DNA of 64,000 nucleotides from Muscardinus avellanarius (lineage: Eukaryota > Chordata > Mammalia > Rodentia > Gliridae), in NCBI GenBank assembly GCA_963383645.1, contig OY726572.1, forward strand, positions 27,782,792 to 27,846,791, in the 5' to 3' direction. The notes under the pieces were generated by a model that was not told the DNA's origin, did no database searches, and was given only the letters and a program-made list of their open reading frames with translations. The position numbers were made by a program, and so were the translations under genes. The first letter of the stretch is position 1. Each line of letters begins with the position of its first letter. Shown piece by piece: positions 1-11,264 of the stretch.

Positions 1-94
1 CCCCTGTCCCTGCATGTCAAAAATGGTAAAATTCTAATGAGAAATCCAGAAGGAAGTACACTCCAAATATCAAGGATGAATAACAAAATATGAT

Positions 95-477
95 CTTTTT
101 ATTTTTATTCTTTTATTGGTGCATTGTAATTATGCATCATAATGAGGTTTAGAGTGATAGGAATGAATATACATGCACACAATATTTGGTGTGTATTTCC
201 CTCTGGATCCCACCCCACTCCCTTCCTTTCCTTGTTATCGAGATTGGTAGTGATGTTATTGAGATTGGTAGTGATAATTTTGTATATGTACATAGCATTA
301 TTTAAACTGTTACCTTCATTATGTTTCTATCTTTCCACTTTTTCTCCTCTAAATCCTCTCTACTGCTCCACTGGAGTTTCTAATCCCTTTTCTGAGATAA
401 CTCTTGTGACTCAGTTTCTCTCTGCCTTCCACATATGAGAAAACATACAACTCTTTGCTTTCTGAGACTGGCTATAT
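95..477 (-). mobile_element. L1 3' UTR fragment (old)
   Basis: After a T-rich start (the L1 A-tail read backwards) this matches the L1 3' UTRs elsewhere in the window: the tail block with attggtgcattgtaat, then the cccaccccactcccttcc block, then the part reading ctttgctttctgagactggc. It is diverged and has no coding capacity. The following LTR cuts it off at its ORF2-proximal end. Confidence 0.7.
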
Positions 478-1210
478 TTTATGGTTTGGATCTGGGTTGT
501 CTCTCAAAGACTCGTGTGTCTTTGAGAAGTCTTATCCCCAGTGCATCAATGTTCAGAGGCGAGGCTTTAGGGAAATCAGTGGATCAGGGTAGCACTAATT
601 TCACTAAAGGATTAGTCCACTAATAGATTCATTATCAGAATGTACAATTGGAAGGTGGTAGAAACTGTAGGAGGTGGGACCAGTTAAGAGGAATGGGTAG
701 CCAGTTATGGTGGTGCATTCTTGTAATCCGAACATTTGGGAGGCTGAGACAGAAGGATCGCAGGTTCCCAAATAGCCTCAGCTACTTAGTGAGGCCCTTT
801 GCAACTCAGTGAGACCCTGTTTCAAAATAAAGAATAAGAAATAAGGCTGGGTGTGCTGCTCAGAGGTAGAATGCTGCTGGGTTCCAACCCCAGTACCTCA
901 AAAAAAAAAAAAAAAAAGAAAAAGAAAAAAAAGGGAAAAGAGTGGGTCCTTTGGGGCATACCTTGGATTGTTTATCTTGCCCCTTTTCCTTTCTCTCTCT
1001 TTTTCTCTGTCTTCCTTCTGGCAGCCCTGGGATGAATAGCTTTCCTCTATTATGCCCTCTGCCATGATATTCTGCCTCATCTCGATCCCAAAGCAATTGA
1101 ACAAAGTGACTGTGGACTGCAACCTTTGAAATTGTGAGCCAAAATTAACCTTTTCTACTTTAAATTGATTTTCTCAGGTATTTGGTCATAGTGATGAAAA
1201 GCTGACTCAC
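478..1210 (+). mobile_element. MaLR-type LTR, split by a SINE
   Basis: The left end reads atggtttggatctgg and the right end reads ggtcatagtgatgaaaagctgac, the typical start and end of rodent MaLR (ERVL-related) LTRs. The middle has the usual gaaactgtaggaggtggg and agctttcctc blocks. A B1-dID SINE at about 699-938 interrupts it. No internal retroviral sequence adjoins it, so it is a solo LTR. The exact subfamily was not determined. Confidence 0.65.
699..938 (+). mobile_element. B1-dID SINE
   Basis: A B1-like half (tggtggtgcattcttgtaat) is followed by the linker accctgtttcaaaataaag and an ID-like half ending ccagtacctc, then an A-rich tail with some G. It is inserted inside the MaLR LTR, so it is younger than the LTR. 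Confidence 0.85.
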
Positions 1211-1565
1211 CCAGAGTTCATAATGTGGTCCTTATTTGGCTTCCACAAAAGATGAGAGGTTCACAAATAAAAGATACACTTAAAATACCACTTTTAGGCA
1301 GAAGAAGAGACAACAGTAACAGTAATTGTACAGGTGGGGAGAAATAACTGTGTCAAAAACGTAAGAAAATGTTGAGATAGCAACTGAAACTTAAATTTGG
1401 TCCACTTCTTCCTTGCAGCCAAGGGCAATAAAAGGGTAGTAAGTGGGAGCATTATGGGATTGCAACATTAGTGCTTTAACCAGCCAAATTATTCTTGAAG
1501 GTTTTATCTAATGAGATAAAGATGTATGGCTCCCTTGGAAAATATCTTGGTCAAGGGATAGAATT
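1211..1565. other. No feature recognised
   Basis: Single-copy-looking sequence without an ORF or repeat I can name. Confidence 0.5.
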
Positions 1566-1575
1566 AAGAATTCCC

Positions 1576-1787
1576 TGCTGGGTGTGGTAGCGTATGCTTA
1601 TAATCTCAACATTTGGGAAACCGTAGGATCTCGGTATTCAGAAATCCTCAGCTACTTAGTGAGCCCCTTCGCAACTCAGTGAGACCCTGTTTCAAAAATA
1701 AAAAGACTAAAAAATAGGGCTGAGAGTGTAGCCCGGAGATACAATGCCCCTGAGTTCCATCCTTGGTACTGCCAAAAAAAAAAAAAA
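1576..1787 (+). mobile_element. B1-dID SINE, first of a stacked pair
   Basis: It starts gctgggtgtggtagcg and ends in the ID-like 3' part and a 16-base A tail. The left flank aagaattccc (1566-1575) matches the right flank aagaattctc (1788-1797) at 9 of 10 bases, a slightly decayed TSD. Confidence 0.88.
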
Positions 1788-1800
1788 AAGAATTCTCAGA

Positions 1801-2016
1801 TAAGTGTGGTGGTACACATCACACACTTATAATCCCAGCATTTGGGAAGCTGAGACTGAGACAGGAGGATCATGGTTTGTGGACAGCCTCAGCTACTTAG
1901 CAACCCTTTGCAAGTCAGTAACACCTTGTTTCAAAATAAAGAATAAAAAATAGGGCTGGGGGTGTAGTTCAGAGATAGAATGCCCCTGGGTTCCATCCCA
2001 GTACCACACACATAAA
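1801..2016 (+). mobile_element. B1-dID SINE, second of a stacked pair
   Basis: Bounded by a perfect 13-bp TSD, aagaattctcaga, at 1788-1800 and 2017-2029. The left TSD copy is also the right flank of the previous SINE, so this element landed at the same target site. The ID half and a cataaaa tail are visible. Confidence 0.88.
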
Positions 2017-2029
2017 AAGAATTCTCAGA

Positions 2030-2504
2030 AAAATAAAAGGCTCACCATATATCCCTTAGATTTTTATAATTTTCACTGGACATAAAAAAGAACCCAGTTG
2101 AAGATGCTTTATTTAAAAATTATTCTGTTATATTGATTAACTACCTTATTGCTAGCAATCTCATGAAGGTTGTGATTAGAAACATCAGGAAATATCACAG
2201 ATTGGATCAGGTTCATGTTACTTAACCACTGCTCGATGTTGAAAGGACATCATTAGCTATTTTAGGTGTATGTGTCAGAGAAGCTCTTTGGGACATCTCT
2301 TTTTGCTTGATATACTATCTATTGCTGTATACATTTCACATAATGAAAACAATTTAGTGCCAATATTTCTGAGCCTTCCAAGCTGATTCTATGTGCAGAA
2401 TCCATCTCTGTGTTACCTTTAGATCCCTGAATGTTCTAATTTTTGGGAATCATGGAAACCCACACCTGCAGCTGGAGGATTCTTATAACTCCTTCTTTTC
2501 TCTG
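2030..2504. other. No feature recognised
   Basis: AT-rich sequence with no gene or repeat that I can identify. Confidence 0.45.
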
Positions 2505-2692
2505 CTTGAACCCACGGGCATTCTACCTTTAAGTTACACCCCCAGCCTTATTTTACTTTTCATTTTGAAGCAGGATCCCACTAAGTTTCTGAGGGTCTCG
2601 CTAAGTTACAAAGGCTGGTCTCAAACCTGATAATCTTCCTGTCTTAGCCTCCCATGTACTGGGATTATTGCTATTCACAACCACTCCTGGTT
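2505..2692 (-). mobile_element. B1-dID SINE, diverged
   Basis: Reverse-oriented copy: the ID half (acccccagcc) comes first, then gaagcaggatcccactaag, and the B1 head (cctcccatgtactgggatta) last. It is strongly diverged, so old. Confidence 0.8.
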
Positions 2693-4951
2693 CTTTGTAA
2701 CTTCTTGAGTCTCTGATGGATTTTTATCCCTTAGCCCATCCTACTCTAAATTGCTAATAGCCTGAGGCTTAGAGTCATCTGCTGATGAAGGTTTCCCTGA
2801 GTCTCGTTGGTAGGCCAATAATCACTGCTCCTTGAAAGTGATATTCTTTTGTTATTTAACAAAAATTCACTTGTTATTTTTGTGTACATGGTAAGGAGAG
2901 CAGAAAATATATGAGGGGAGGAGGAGAAGGTGCTTTCTAGTGATGATACCCAACCTTTCCTCTGTGGTCAGCTCTGGCTCCAAATATTTATATCACATTC
3001 AGTGAAACAAGAGAATGTAGCCAACAGCATGCATCTGATGCAGTAATGGTAGTGATCTCTTAGGTTTCTGGGGTGTGTCACCTGGAGGCTTCCAGTCTCA
3101 TACCATGTGTCTCTCAGAAACTCTTTTGAACTACATAGTCTCTTTGAGAGGACTTTGGTAAATGTTGGTGTATTCATTTGATTACATGTCCAGGGATGTT
3201 TGAATGCCTCTATTGATTGGTGTCCTGGTCAGCTGTCCACATGGCCTCCCCCTTAATATAACTCTCATCAGCCTCAGTAGAGATTTCTTTAAGATCTTTT
3301 ACATATATGTCTATAACCTTTTAGCTGTACCAACTGCTGCAGAAATCAATCAATCAGATTCCCCCAAAAAGCCAATAATGAAACCTCATTTCAGCAAATA
3401 GAACATTAAAAATCTTGCCTGAGGGAAGTGCAGGAGAAATCGGTCCTTTTTTTTTTTGCCTTTTGTTTGTTTCTTCTTAGATGCAGTTTTGTTGAGGAAG
3501 GGAAACAGAAACGTGGGGATTTTGAAAAACAAGTAATTTGTGCACAGAATAATCTAGTCCAGCACTATTTCAATCCCACATTAGGGTGAGTACCACCAAA
3601 AGTGCTTTCAAGGATATTTAAACCATTTTAATAAATATGCCATTTTGGGAATGAGTGCCCATTCTGTGCTTGAGAGAGTAAAAAGTTGGTAAGCATTAGA
3701 AAGAATGAAAGAAAGGACACTGGAGAAAATTAATTACATGATACTTGGTATTTATGAAGCCCAGCAGAGTATGGAGACCATATCTCATGTCTGACTCCCT
3801 AGGTAACCTAAACTGACTTTGTCTTTGATGATAATCAGATGAAGTATGCTTTCTTCCATTATCATGACTTGCGTTATCTGCAAAAGTGCCCCAGGGCAGC
3901 TCCCCCCTTTAGCCTATCCTTTGCGTAATATGTCAGGAACTGCATGTGGGCAAACTAAGCAGTGACAAGGATAGCCTGAGGAAACGATGATCCTTGTTCT
4001 TGAGATGTGCAGAATTTAGAAACATCTGGTGACTAGGCAATTAGATCAGATGTGCTTCACTTGGCCATAAACCTCCAGCTGTGTAAAGACACTCACTACT
4101 CCATCACCACCCATCTCCTACATAAACCACGCCTAGATCAGCCTCCCAAGAAGATGGCTCTGCTAGGATGATGGCACTCCATCTTTTTATCAGTTAGATC
4201 ATCTCAGCAAAGTTCTTTCTCTACCTCTGCCTTGCCTCTCCACTAATTGGCTTTTTTGTGGGGAGCAGTCCCACCCTGTAACATTAATTGGAAACACTGT
4301 TTATCATACAGTCTCTTGTATGATCTCTCGTTGTTGCCATCTAACCCCCTTTTCCAGTGGAAAATCAAAACTGTATCATCTGAATGACAGAAACAAAAGG
4401 TACAAATACCCCTTTGTAGATCTGGAGAAGTCACTAAACTGAGCTGTGTACCTTTACGTACTAAAAGGAAAATTGGTAACCCAGTATTTCCCCAATTTCC
4501 CCCTAAATGGACAAGTAGAATTTTAAGAGACAGAAAAAGGCCGTTTGTTCAACATAATGGATCAAACTGACTGATAATGGATGTCCCATCCAGAAGAGAC
4601 GGGCAAGTATTTGCTCATCTGTTCATTTACCCCCTAACCCAAATATTTCTACTGTTATTCTCCATTCCCGCACTCTATGGCAAACTCTGGGACAGATATT
4701 TAAGCTTATTCATGCATTAGGCCCTGTTGCTAAGGTACCCACAGCCAAAATGTGTGACACAGACTCATTAATATCAGAATATGTGCTTTAGAGAAGGTGA
4801 GTCCAATGTGCTAGGGGAGAGCTCAAAGAGAATAATTCATCAGTTCTAATCAGCTGCTATTGATTATTGCAGAAACCGTTAGGAGAATTCTGTGAAGTTC
4901 TCCAGTTGGAGAATCTTGCTTTCATTTGCTCATTCATTCATTTCTCATATA
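2693..4951. other. Long stretch without gene or clear repeat
   Basis: About 2.3 kb with no long ORF, no recognisable exon and no repeat family I can name. The only simple sequence is a short T run near 3450. Confidence 0.45.
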
Positions 4952-5045
4952 CTTTTCTTAGTGCATTGTAGTCTTACATCATAATGTAGTTCAGGGTGAT
5001 AGTGACAAACATATCACATGGTGCTTGGTGGAGATTCCCCTCCAT
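4952..5045 (-). mobile_element. L1 3' end fragment
   Basis: The block tagtgcattgtagtcttac and the following text align with the 3' terminus of the L1s in this window. Only about 90 bp remain. Confidence 0.55.
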
Positions 5046-5069
5046 TATTCATTCATTTAAAAAAATATT

Positions 5070-5320
5070 TTACCACTGCTAAGATTTGAATGTTCCCCTT
5101 AAACCAAGTGCTTGAAACTTAATCCCCAGTGGATTTTGATGGGCAGTGAGGTCTAGTAAAAGGTGTTTAGATTATCAGGGGGTCCACCTTCGTGGAGGGT
5201 TTGATGTGGACTATAAAAGGGTATGAGGCTTCCAGATCAATCTCTTGTTATTTCTCTGGTCTTATTGCCCCCCACCATAATATAAGGCAAGAAGTTGATG
5301 AGATTAGACTCCCTGATCGT
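5070..5320 (+). mobile_element. MaLR-type LTR remnant
   Basis: The order gatttgaatgttccccttaa, gaaacttaatccccagtg, then a tataaaag-like box and ataaggcaagaag resembles the left two thirds of a MaLR LTR. The 3' end is not clear. Confidence 0.45.
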
Positions 5321-5689
5321 CTCTGGGAGTTGGACCCTTTCATTTGATAGAGGTAGTAACTGAGGCTCTGAATGGTGGCCAGGGGTCAGAAGACGTCTGT
5401 GGACACACAGTGAGTTAATAGAGCTCAGCTGGGACCATACCCCTTGTTCCTTTTTCCTAGTCTGAAGTTCTTTCTGCTCTTCCACATAAACTGCTTCACA
5501 TTAGCCTTTAGCCATAAAAATACACTGTTTGGAGCTCTTTCTGAAGCTCGATGCCTGATTGCTATAGTTTCCATGATTGTAGCACATTTTTTAAGGTCTT
5601 TATGATGAACTGATATAAGGAAGTGAAGATATGTACCTCATGCAAAGGTGACTTCAAAATGTGGCTAATCTCCTGTGTACGATGAGTCT

Positions 5690-5744
5690 TTTTTTTTTTT
5701 TTTTTAAGAAAGACAATTTTATTTAAAGCCGAGGCAGTGCCGAG
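5690..5744 (-). pseudogene. Tiny processed retrocopy of an mRNA 3' end
   Basis: On the minus strand, 39 bases containing the poly(A) signal AATAAA run straight into 16 A residues. A perfect 10-bp direct repeat, cgatgagtct, flanks the insert at 5680-5689 and 5745-5754. This is what L1-mediated retrotransposition of a cellular mRNA with extreme 5' truncation would leave. The parent gene cannot be named from 39 bases. Confidence 0.7.
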
Positions 5745-5754
5745 CGATGAGTCT

Positions 5755-6699
5755 ATTTGAATGCAGTAATGCTTTTTAGAGAATCGGGTCCAGCCAATTT
5801 CTGATTCCCTGAGGCTAAATTCTATTAGGCATTAAAACTCAAATTTCAGGCACCTTGCACTGATGAACACAGGAACATCTGTAGCAAGTTTCTGGCATTA
5901 TAAGCACTGAATACTGATTGGTGTAGGAAGAGCTAGGCAGCTATGATAGTGGATTAAAATGAAGATGCCTTTGTTCCTAAAAATACATAAGTACCTTTAC
6001 CTTTCTTCTACCTTTCAACTAGAGCAAGAGGGTGGGGTATGACATTGATAGATAGAACCTGTAAGTTTTTGGTTTGAATGAGCTACAGTAGACCATTTAA
6101 AGGGCTTAACAGCCAACATGCCATTAAGTGCCATTAATTGGGCATCTGCCACATTCCAGACATTTTATGTACCTTTTTCCAATCCTTACAGTCATTCGGA
6201 AAGTCAACATTTTACAGAGAACACTGAAGCTCATAGAGTTTAAGTACCATGTCCCAGGTCCAGCTGTTACAAAGTAGTAGAAATGATCCTACGTGGTTGG
6301 ATTGATTCCATACCCTTTATGTATTTCCAGGGATTATCTAATTTGTTTTTGTATTCCAAGTTCCTAGCTAGTTGCTGGTATAGGTGTGTACAATCAGTTT
6401 TTGAATTAGCTCTAATTAAATACTAAGTGTACCAGTATTGGGAAGAGGCTTCAAAATGTATTAATGTACAAGTATTGGAAAAGATTTTCAATTTTTCAAA
6501 TATATCTTTGGTAGTAAAGAAGCCAGGAATTTCAGAGAATGGGGCTGCAGGATTCCAGGCACCAAGGGTGATTAGCAAGACAACAGAGATAGTTTCAGGG
6601 CCTTTTCCATTATAAAGATAAGATTTCCCAAGGAAGTGGAAGGATGCCATGAACCTTCAGGAGATCTCAGGCTTCAATATTCATGAAAGGATGCCATAA
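5755..6699. other. No feature recognised
   Basis: About 0.9 kb with no gene or named repeat. ORFs of 62-75 codons near 6420-6650 overlap on both strands and look like chance. Confidence 0.4.
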
Positions 6700-7085
6700 G
6701 CGATGATAATCAATTAACACATTTGGGGGCCTAGGGAAACAGGACAGACCTGCAGGAAGGAATCCTCCACATCAAAAGATTGGCCCTAGAGGTGGGTTAG
6801 AAGACTGGTTATAAGAATACTCTGGGTCTAGAAATCTTTGGTGATTTTGTTTGAAGCACCCCCTCATGTTACCCCTGGGTAACATGGGGCTGTAACTATC
6901 TTCTGTATTTCTATCTTTTTAATAAACTCCTTTAAATCTTCAGCAAGAGTCCAGGCTATTACATATTTATCCTTAGCTCAGGACAAGAACCTGCAGTTTT
7001 ATGGAAATAGTTTCTGGGAGCCTAACAAAGGTCCCCCAGGGACAGTTTCCCAAACCATAACAGTGCAAACCATAACAATAAGAAA
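6700..7085 (+). mobile_element. Possible ERV LTR remnant
   Basis: A plus-strand AATAAA signal near 6920 follows a segment with a palindromic gttacccctgggtaac and precedes a tail ending near tttcccaaaccataacag. The composition suggests a decayed LTR. No boundary repeats were found, so the call is weak. Confidence 0.35.
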
Positions 7086-7159
7086 TTCAGTGTTCATAAA
7101 GTTTATATTTATGTAAGCATCCTATCACTGAATTATGTATCCCCTTTATTTTATTATTT

Positions 7160-7348
7160 TGTGGTGCTGGAGATTGAGCTGAGGGGCATTCAACTTTCAA
7201 ACTATACCCCCAGCCCATTTTTTAAATTTTTATTTTGGAACAGGATCTCACTAAGTTGCAGAGGACCTCACTAAGTAGCCGAGGATGGCCACAAACCTAC
7301 AATCTTCCAAGAACTGGGATTACAAGCATGCACCAGCATGCCTGGCTC
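7160..7348 (-). mobile_element. B1-dID SINE
   Basis: Reverse copy with ID half ctatacccccagccc, middle aggatctcactaagttgc and head ggattacaagcatgcacc. Confidence 0.85.
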
Positions 7349-7356
7349 CTACTTCC

Positions 7357-7405
7357 CCTTATTTGTGGTGTTGGGGATCAAACCCAGAGCCTTGTACATC
7401 AAACA
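7357..7405 (-). mobile_element. ID-like SINE fragment
   Basis: ggtgttggggatcaaaccca followed by gagccttgtacat resembles the reverse complement of the tRNA-derived ID element (B box region). Short and diverged. Confidence 0.45.
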
Positions 7406-8187
7406 GTGCAGGCTGCTTTGGCTCATAGCACAGATGGCCAAAGCTCTCCAGGACTGGAGATGGCAATCTGTGATCCTTTATCAGGAGGCTGCTTATGTTC
7501 TGTTTTGTATTTTTATTACTTGCAAGATGAAAGTAGCATGAATACTCCTGTCCATGCCAGCTAGAAGCAAGTTAGTGACCTATAGAGAATCTTCTCTGAA
7601 ATAACAAAGCAGTAATAATGGCCTCCCAAGCCATTTTTTTCTCTTTTTATCTGCCCATACTGGTGTTAACCTACTCAAATTTATTGTCTCTTGATCCCCT
7701 TACCTTGCCCAGGTTATGAGCCCAGCATCACTAGCTGGACTGAATATATCTACATGCCAACATGTATTTGCTGAGAGATGATTGATCTCTACTAGGTTCC
7801 TTTAACTTCTTCGCATTGTGGTCTTATCCATTTCTAATTTGTTCTGCCCAGCTGTCCCTCATAACCTAATGTCAAGTTAATTAGAAGGGAGGATTGAGGC
7901 TCAGAATAATAGGAGTAAGGGCATTAGGGCAGGGATTTATGGTAGTAGTCCAGTAATTGATCTGATGTGATGAGAAGATTTGAGGAGCATAGATAGGGCT
8001 GACTTAAGGGACAGACTATATTGCCATTACAGGTTGAAGAGGAAGATGACAAATGAACATTATTAGGATTTTTCTTGGTAGTGAGTTATATAATCAAACT
8101 TTAGTAAAGCTAAGTGAAGAATATAATACTTGGGTGTCTCACAGTATCCAAAGACAGGAATGCAGCTTCCTTTTGGGAATAGCTTGT
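7406..8187. other. No feature recognised
   Basis: Unassigned sequence. The 109-codon plus ORF at 7235-7564 starts inside the SINE and is not a gene. Confidence 0.4.
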
Positions 8188-8380
8188 GTTATTCATCATT
8201 TTATTGTGGTGACAAACACCTGACCAATAACAACAACTTACAGAAAAGAAGATTTATTTTGGCTCATGGTTTCAGAGATTTGAGTCCAAAACCAGCTGGA
8301 TGCAGTTCTTTGGGACTAGAGTGAGGCAGAACATCATAATGAAAGGCAATGATGGAGTGAAACTTCTCTTCTTATGTCAA
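8188..8380 (-). mobile_element. MaLR-type LTR, 3' part
   Basis: Reverse-oriented LTR end: ttattgtggtgacaaacacc, then gatttattttggctcatgg, then gtgaggcagaacatcataat. These are the complement of the 3' half of the LTR at 478-1210. It runs into a purine microsatellite. Confidence 0.6.
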
Positions 8381-8524
8381 GAAGGAAGGAAGGGGAGAGA
8401 GAGAGAAAGAGAGAGGAAGAAGAAGAAGAAGAAGAAGAAGAAGAAGAAGAAGAAGAAGAAGAAGAAGATGGAGGAGGAGGAGGAGGAGGAAGAGGAGGAG
8501 AAGGAAGAGGAGGAGGAGGAGGAT
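8381..8524 (+). repeat. (GAA)n/(GGA)n purine microsatellite
   Basis: An all-purine plus strand: GGAA and GA units, then about 20 AGA units, then GGA units. It creates spurious ORFs of poly-Glu and poly-Leu type on both strands, which are not genes. Confidence 0.95.
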
Positions 8525-9891
8525 CCTATAGATTTTGGTATGTTGTGTTACTATTTTCATTTAATTCTAGAATTTTTTTATTTCTCCCCTTATTTATTTC
8601 TACATTCTTTCATTATGATCTAAAAAGATGCAGGAAATTATATTACTTAAAAAATTTGTTGGTATATGCTTTGTGGCCCAGAATGTGGTCTGTTTTGGAG
8701 AAGGTTCTAAGAAGCATGGAGAATGTGTATTCAGCTATTGTTGGTTAAAATATTCTTTATGTGTCTAATAGATTCATTTGTTTTATGATGTTCTTTATTA
8801 CTGAAGAGTAAATATTTGCTAAAAAATCACTCAATATTATTGTATTTGGGCCTATTTTAGTCCTAATGTTCCTAAGTTTTTGTTTTATGAATGTGATATG
8901 CCTACTTTTAGGGAATAAATGTTTACTATTACTATATCTTCTGGTTGGATTGTTACTTTCATTAGTAAGAAGTGAATCACTTTGTCTCTTCTGAAAAGTT
9001 TTAGTTTAATGTTTGCTTTGTTGAATATGAACATTGCTACCCATTGTTGTTTTTGGTTCCCATTTGCATAGTATATCTTTTTCCATTCTTTCACCTTTAG
9101 CCTATGGATAGCTTTGGCTGTAAATTGAATCTCTTGCAAGCAACATACAGTTGGATTATTTTATTTAATCCACATTGCCAGTCTGCCTTTTAATTGGAGA
9201 GTGTAGACCTCTGACATTCAGTGTTATTATTGAGAGATAATTATTGTTTCCTGTCATTTTGAATTACATGTTCTGTTTGATGTATTGTTATTTTTTCTAT
9301 GCTTAGTGTCCATATAGTAGAATTTACCTCTTTTTGGTTCTGATATTTCTTTTTTCTTATTTGAATATTATTTCTTTAAGTCTAGTGCTGGCTTGGTAGC
9401 CACAAGTTATTTTAGTTTCTGCTTGTCTTAGAAGGTTTTAATTCCTCCATCAACTTTGAATATAGCAATTTTGTGTGAAAATTGTTTTCTTTCAGGGTTC
9501 TGAGCACATCATATCAATTCTTCTTGTCTTTCATGAAATGGGTTGAATCTGAATGAGAAGTCTGCAATAATTCTTATAGCTTTGCCCCTGGATGTCACCT
9601 GTTCCTTTGTTCTTAATGAAGTTAAGATTCTTTCCTTGGCCTCTATGTGGAGTACTTTTTTGATCTTGCTATGTTGGTATTATAAATGTCTCCTGTATGT
9701 GGATATCCAACTGTTTTTCTGTATTTGGGTAATTCTCTGATATTATTTCTCTAAAGAGGTTTCTAATGTCCCTGTTTTGTGCATCTAGACGTTTCTCAGT
9801 GTCTTTTATTTGTAAATTAATTAATTTTGTATTATCTCATATTTCTTGGATGATCTGGTTGTGTTGTTGTATTGTCTTCTCTATATTGTTT
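8525..9891 (-). mobile_element. Old L1 fragment, ORF2 5' part and ORF1 region
   Basis: On the minus strand the text parallels the endonuclease coding part of the full-length L1 (for example ggaaagttttggagaaggtt-like and caagcaacatacagttgg blocks), followed by the inter-ORF region and ORF1-like sequence. It is full of stops and indels. A minus ORF of 84 codons at 8885-9139 is a surviving piece of the ORF2 endonuclease. Confidence 0.7.
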
Positions 9892-9901
9892 ACTGTGTTT
9901 T

Positions 9902-10118
9902 AAGGTTTTTTTTTTTGTGTGTGGTCTTGGGGATGGAATAATTCAGGGGCCTCTACCTCTGGGCTATACCCCGATCTATTTTATATTTTATTTTGAAACA
10001 GGGTCTCACTAAGTTGCTAAAAACCTCATTAAGTAGCTAAGGCTGGCTTCAAAACTGTGTGATCCTCCTGTCTCAGCCTCCCAAGTACTGGGATTACAAG
10101 TGTGCACCACCACATTTG
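9902..10118 (-). mobile_element. B1-dID SINE with TSD
   Basis: T-rich start, ID half tctgggctataccccgatc, head ctcccaagtactgggattac. A 10-bp TSD, actgtgtttt, lies at 9892-9901 and 10119-10128. It interrupts old L1-like sequence. Confidence 0.9.
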
Positions 10119-10128
10119 ACTGTGTTTT

Positions 10129-10839
10129 CAGTTTTAAATTAGAAATCACCTTTAAAGTACAAGGGAATAAAAATTTATTTATTAATGAATTTTAACTATG
10201 ATTCAACTTTTCTAAGAATATAAGATAATTTAGACGTTATATTTTTTTATTCATTTGATAATTTTGCATTTTTTCTCTAGAAATTGTACATGATAGCTAT
10301 ATATTATTAACAGGAATTTTTTTTCTTTTTAATTTCATCTGTAACTATAGTTAAGTTCCATTTTCACTCCTGATATCTTTTACCTGTTTAGTTTTTGTGA
10401 TAAGTTTTGACAGTTTGTCTACTTAGTCATTTCATGAATTTGCCTTTGCTTTTGTTGATTTTTATATATATTTTACCTATTCTGTCAATTCCCATTTTTA
10501 TCTAGGTTGTTTATTTTGTTTTTTTTTCAACTTTCTTAGACTTACTTTTGGGTTATATGATTTACTCATTATTTTTTATCATTTTTTCTTTATTGATAGA
10601 AAATTTTAAAGTAATAAATCTTGCAAGAAATTAATATGATATGTATTATTATTTTTTCTACATATTTTCTAATATTTATTATGATCACTTCTTTAACTTT
10701 GTAGTTATTTACAATGCTGTCCAATAGAAATATAATGTGAACACATGTGTAATTTAAAAATTTTAGCAGCCACAATATAAAGTCAAAACAAAATAATGAA
10801 ATTGATTTTAGCAACATATTTTATTTAACTCAATTAATT
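10129..10839. other. AT-rich stretch, possibly decayed L1
   Basis: Very AT-rich, with phrases such as tttgcttttgttgattttta that recall old L1 ORF2 read backwards. Too decayed to assign firmly. Confidence 0.3.
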
Positions 10840-10857
10840 GAAAATATTACTATTTTG

Positions 10858-11047
10858 GCCGGGCATGGTGATGCATGCTTGTAATCCCCATGCTTGGGAG
10901 GCCGAGACAGGAGGATCACGCAGGTTCGAAGCCAGTGGTGCTGGCTTAAGAGACCCTGTTTCAAAAATATAAAATAGGTATGGGAGTGTAGCCCAGAGGT
11001 AGAAGCGCTTTCAGGAACCCCAGTACCACCACCAAAAAAAAAAAAAG
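10858..11047 (+). mobile_element. B1-dID SINE, internal-deletion subtype, with TSD
   Basis: Starts gccgggcatggtgatgcatg. A perfect 18-bp TSD, gaaaatattactattttg, lies at 10840-10857 and 11048-11065. The middle reads gctggcttaagagaccctg, the shortened form also seen in the copies at 37527 and 62493. Confidence 0.95.
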
Positions 11048-11065
11048 GAAAATATTACTATTTTG

Positions 11066-11127
11066 TTCTGGGGATGTATCTCAGTAATAAGAGTGTGTGC
11101 AGGAGGCCCTGGGTTTGATGGCTACTA

Positions 11128-11130
<3 letters not shown>
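11066..11130 (+). mobile_element. ID element (tRNA-derived SINE)
   Basis: ggggatgtatctcagtaa is the A-box part and ggccctgggtttgatggct is the B-box part of an ID-type SINE. Its 3' end passes into the CA repeat. It begins directly after the TSD of the preceding SINE. Confidence 0.7.
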
Positions 11131-11165
<35 letters not shown>

Positions 11166-11183
11166 GCATGCACACACACATGT
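11129..11183. repeat. (CA)n microsatellite
   Basis: About 18 uninterrupted CA units, then an imperfect CA/GCATG part. Probably grew from the ID element tail. Confidence 0.95.
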
Positions 11184-11264
11184 AAATACAAATAAAGAAA
11201 AAGACAAAGAAAAATGATTATTTTAGTATATAATTAGTATAAAATAATTAATGTCATATGAACA

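Noticed and set aside
142..438. 98-codon ORF at the window start
   Set aside because: It lies antisense on a decayed L1 3' UTR.
8300..8748. ORFs of 62-124 codons over the purine tract
   Set aside because: Poly-Glu/Lys/Gly and poly-Leu translations of a microsatellite. No gene signals.
11066..11130. Possible tRNA gene (A-box and B-box words)
   Set aside because: It is an ID-type SINE: no cloverleaf can be completed and it runs into a simple repeat.
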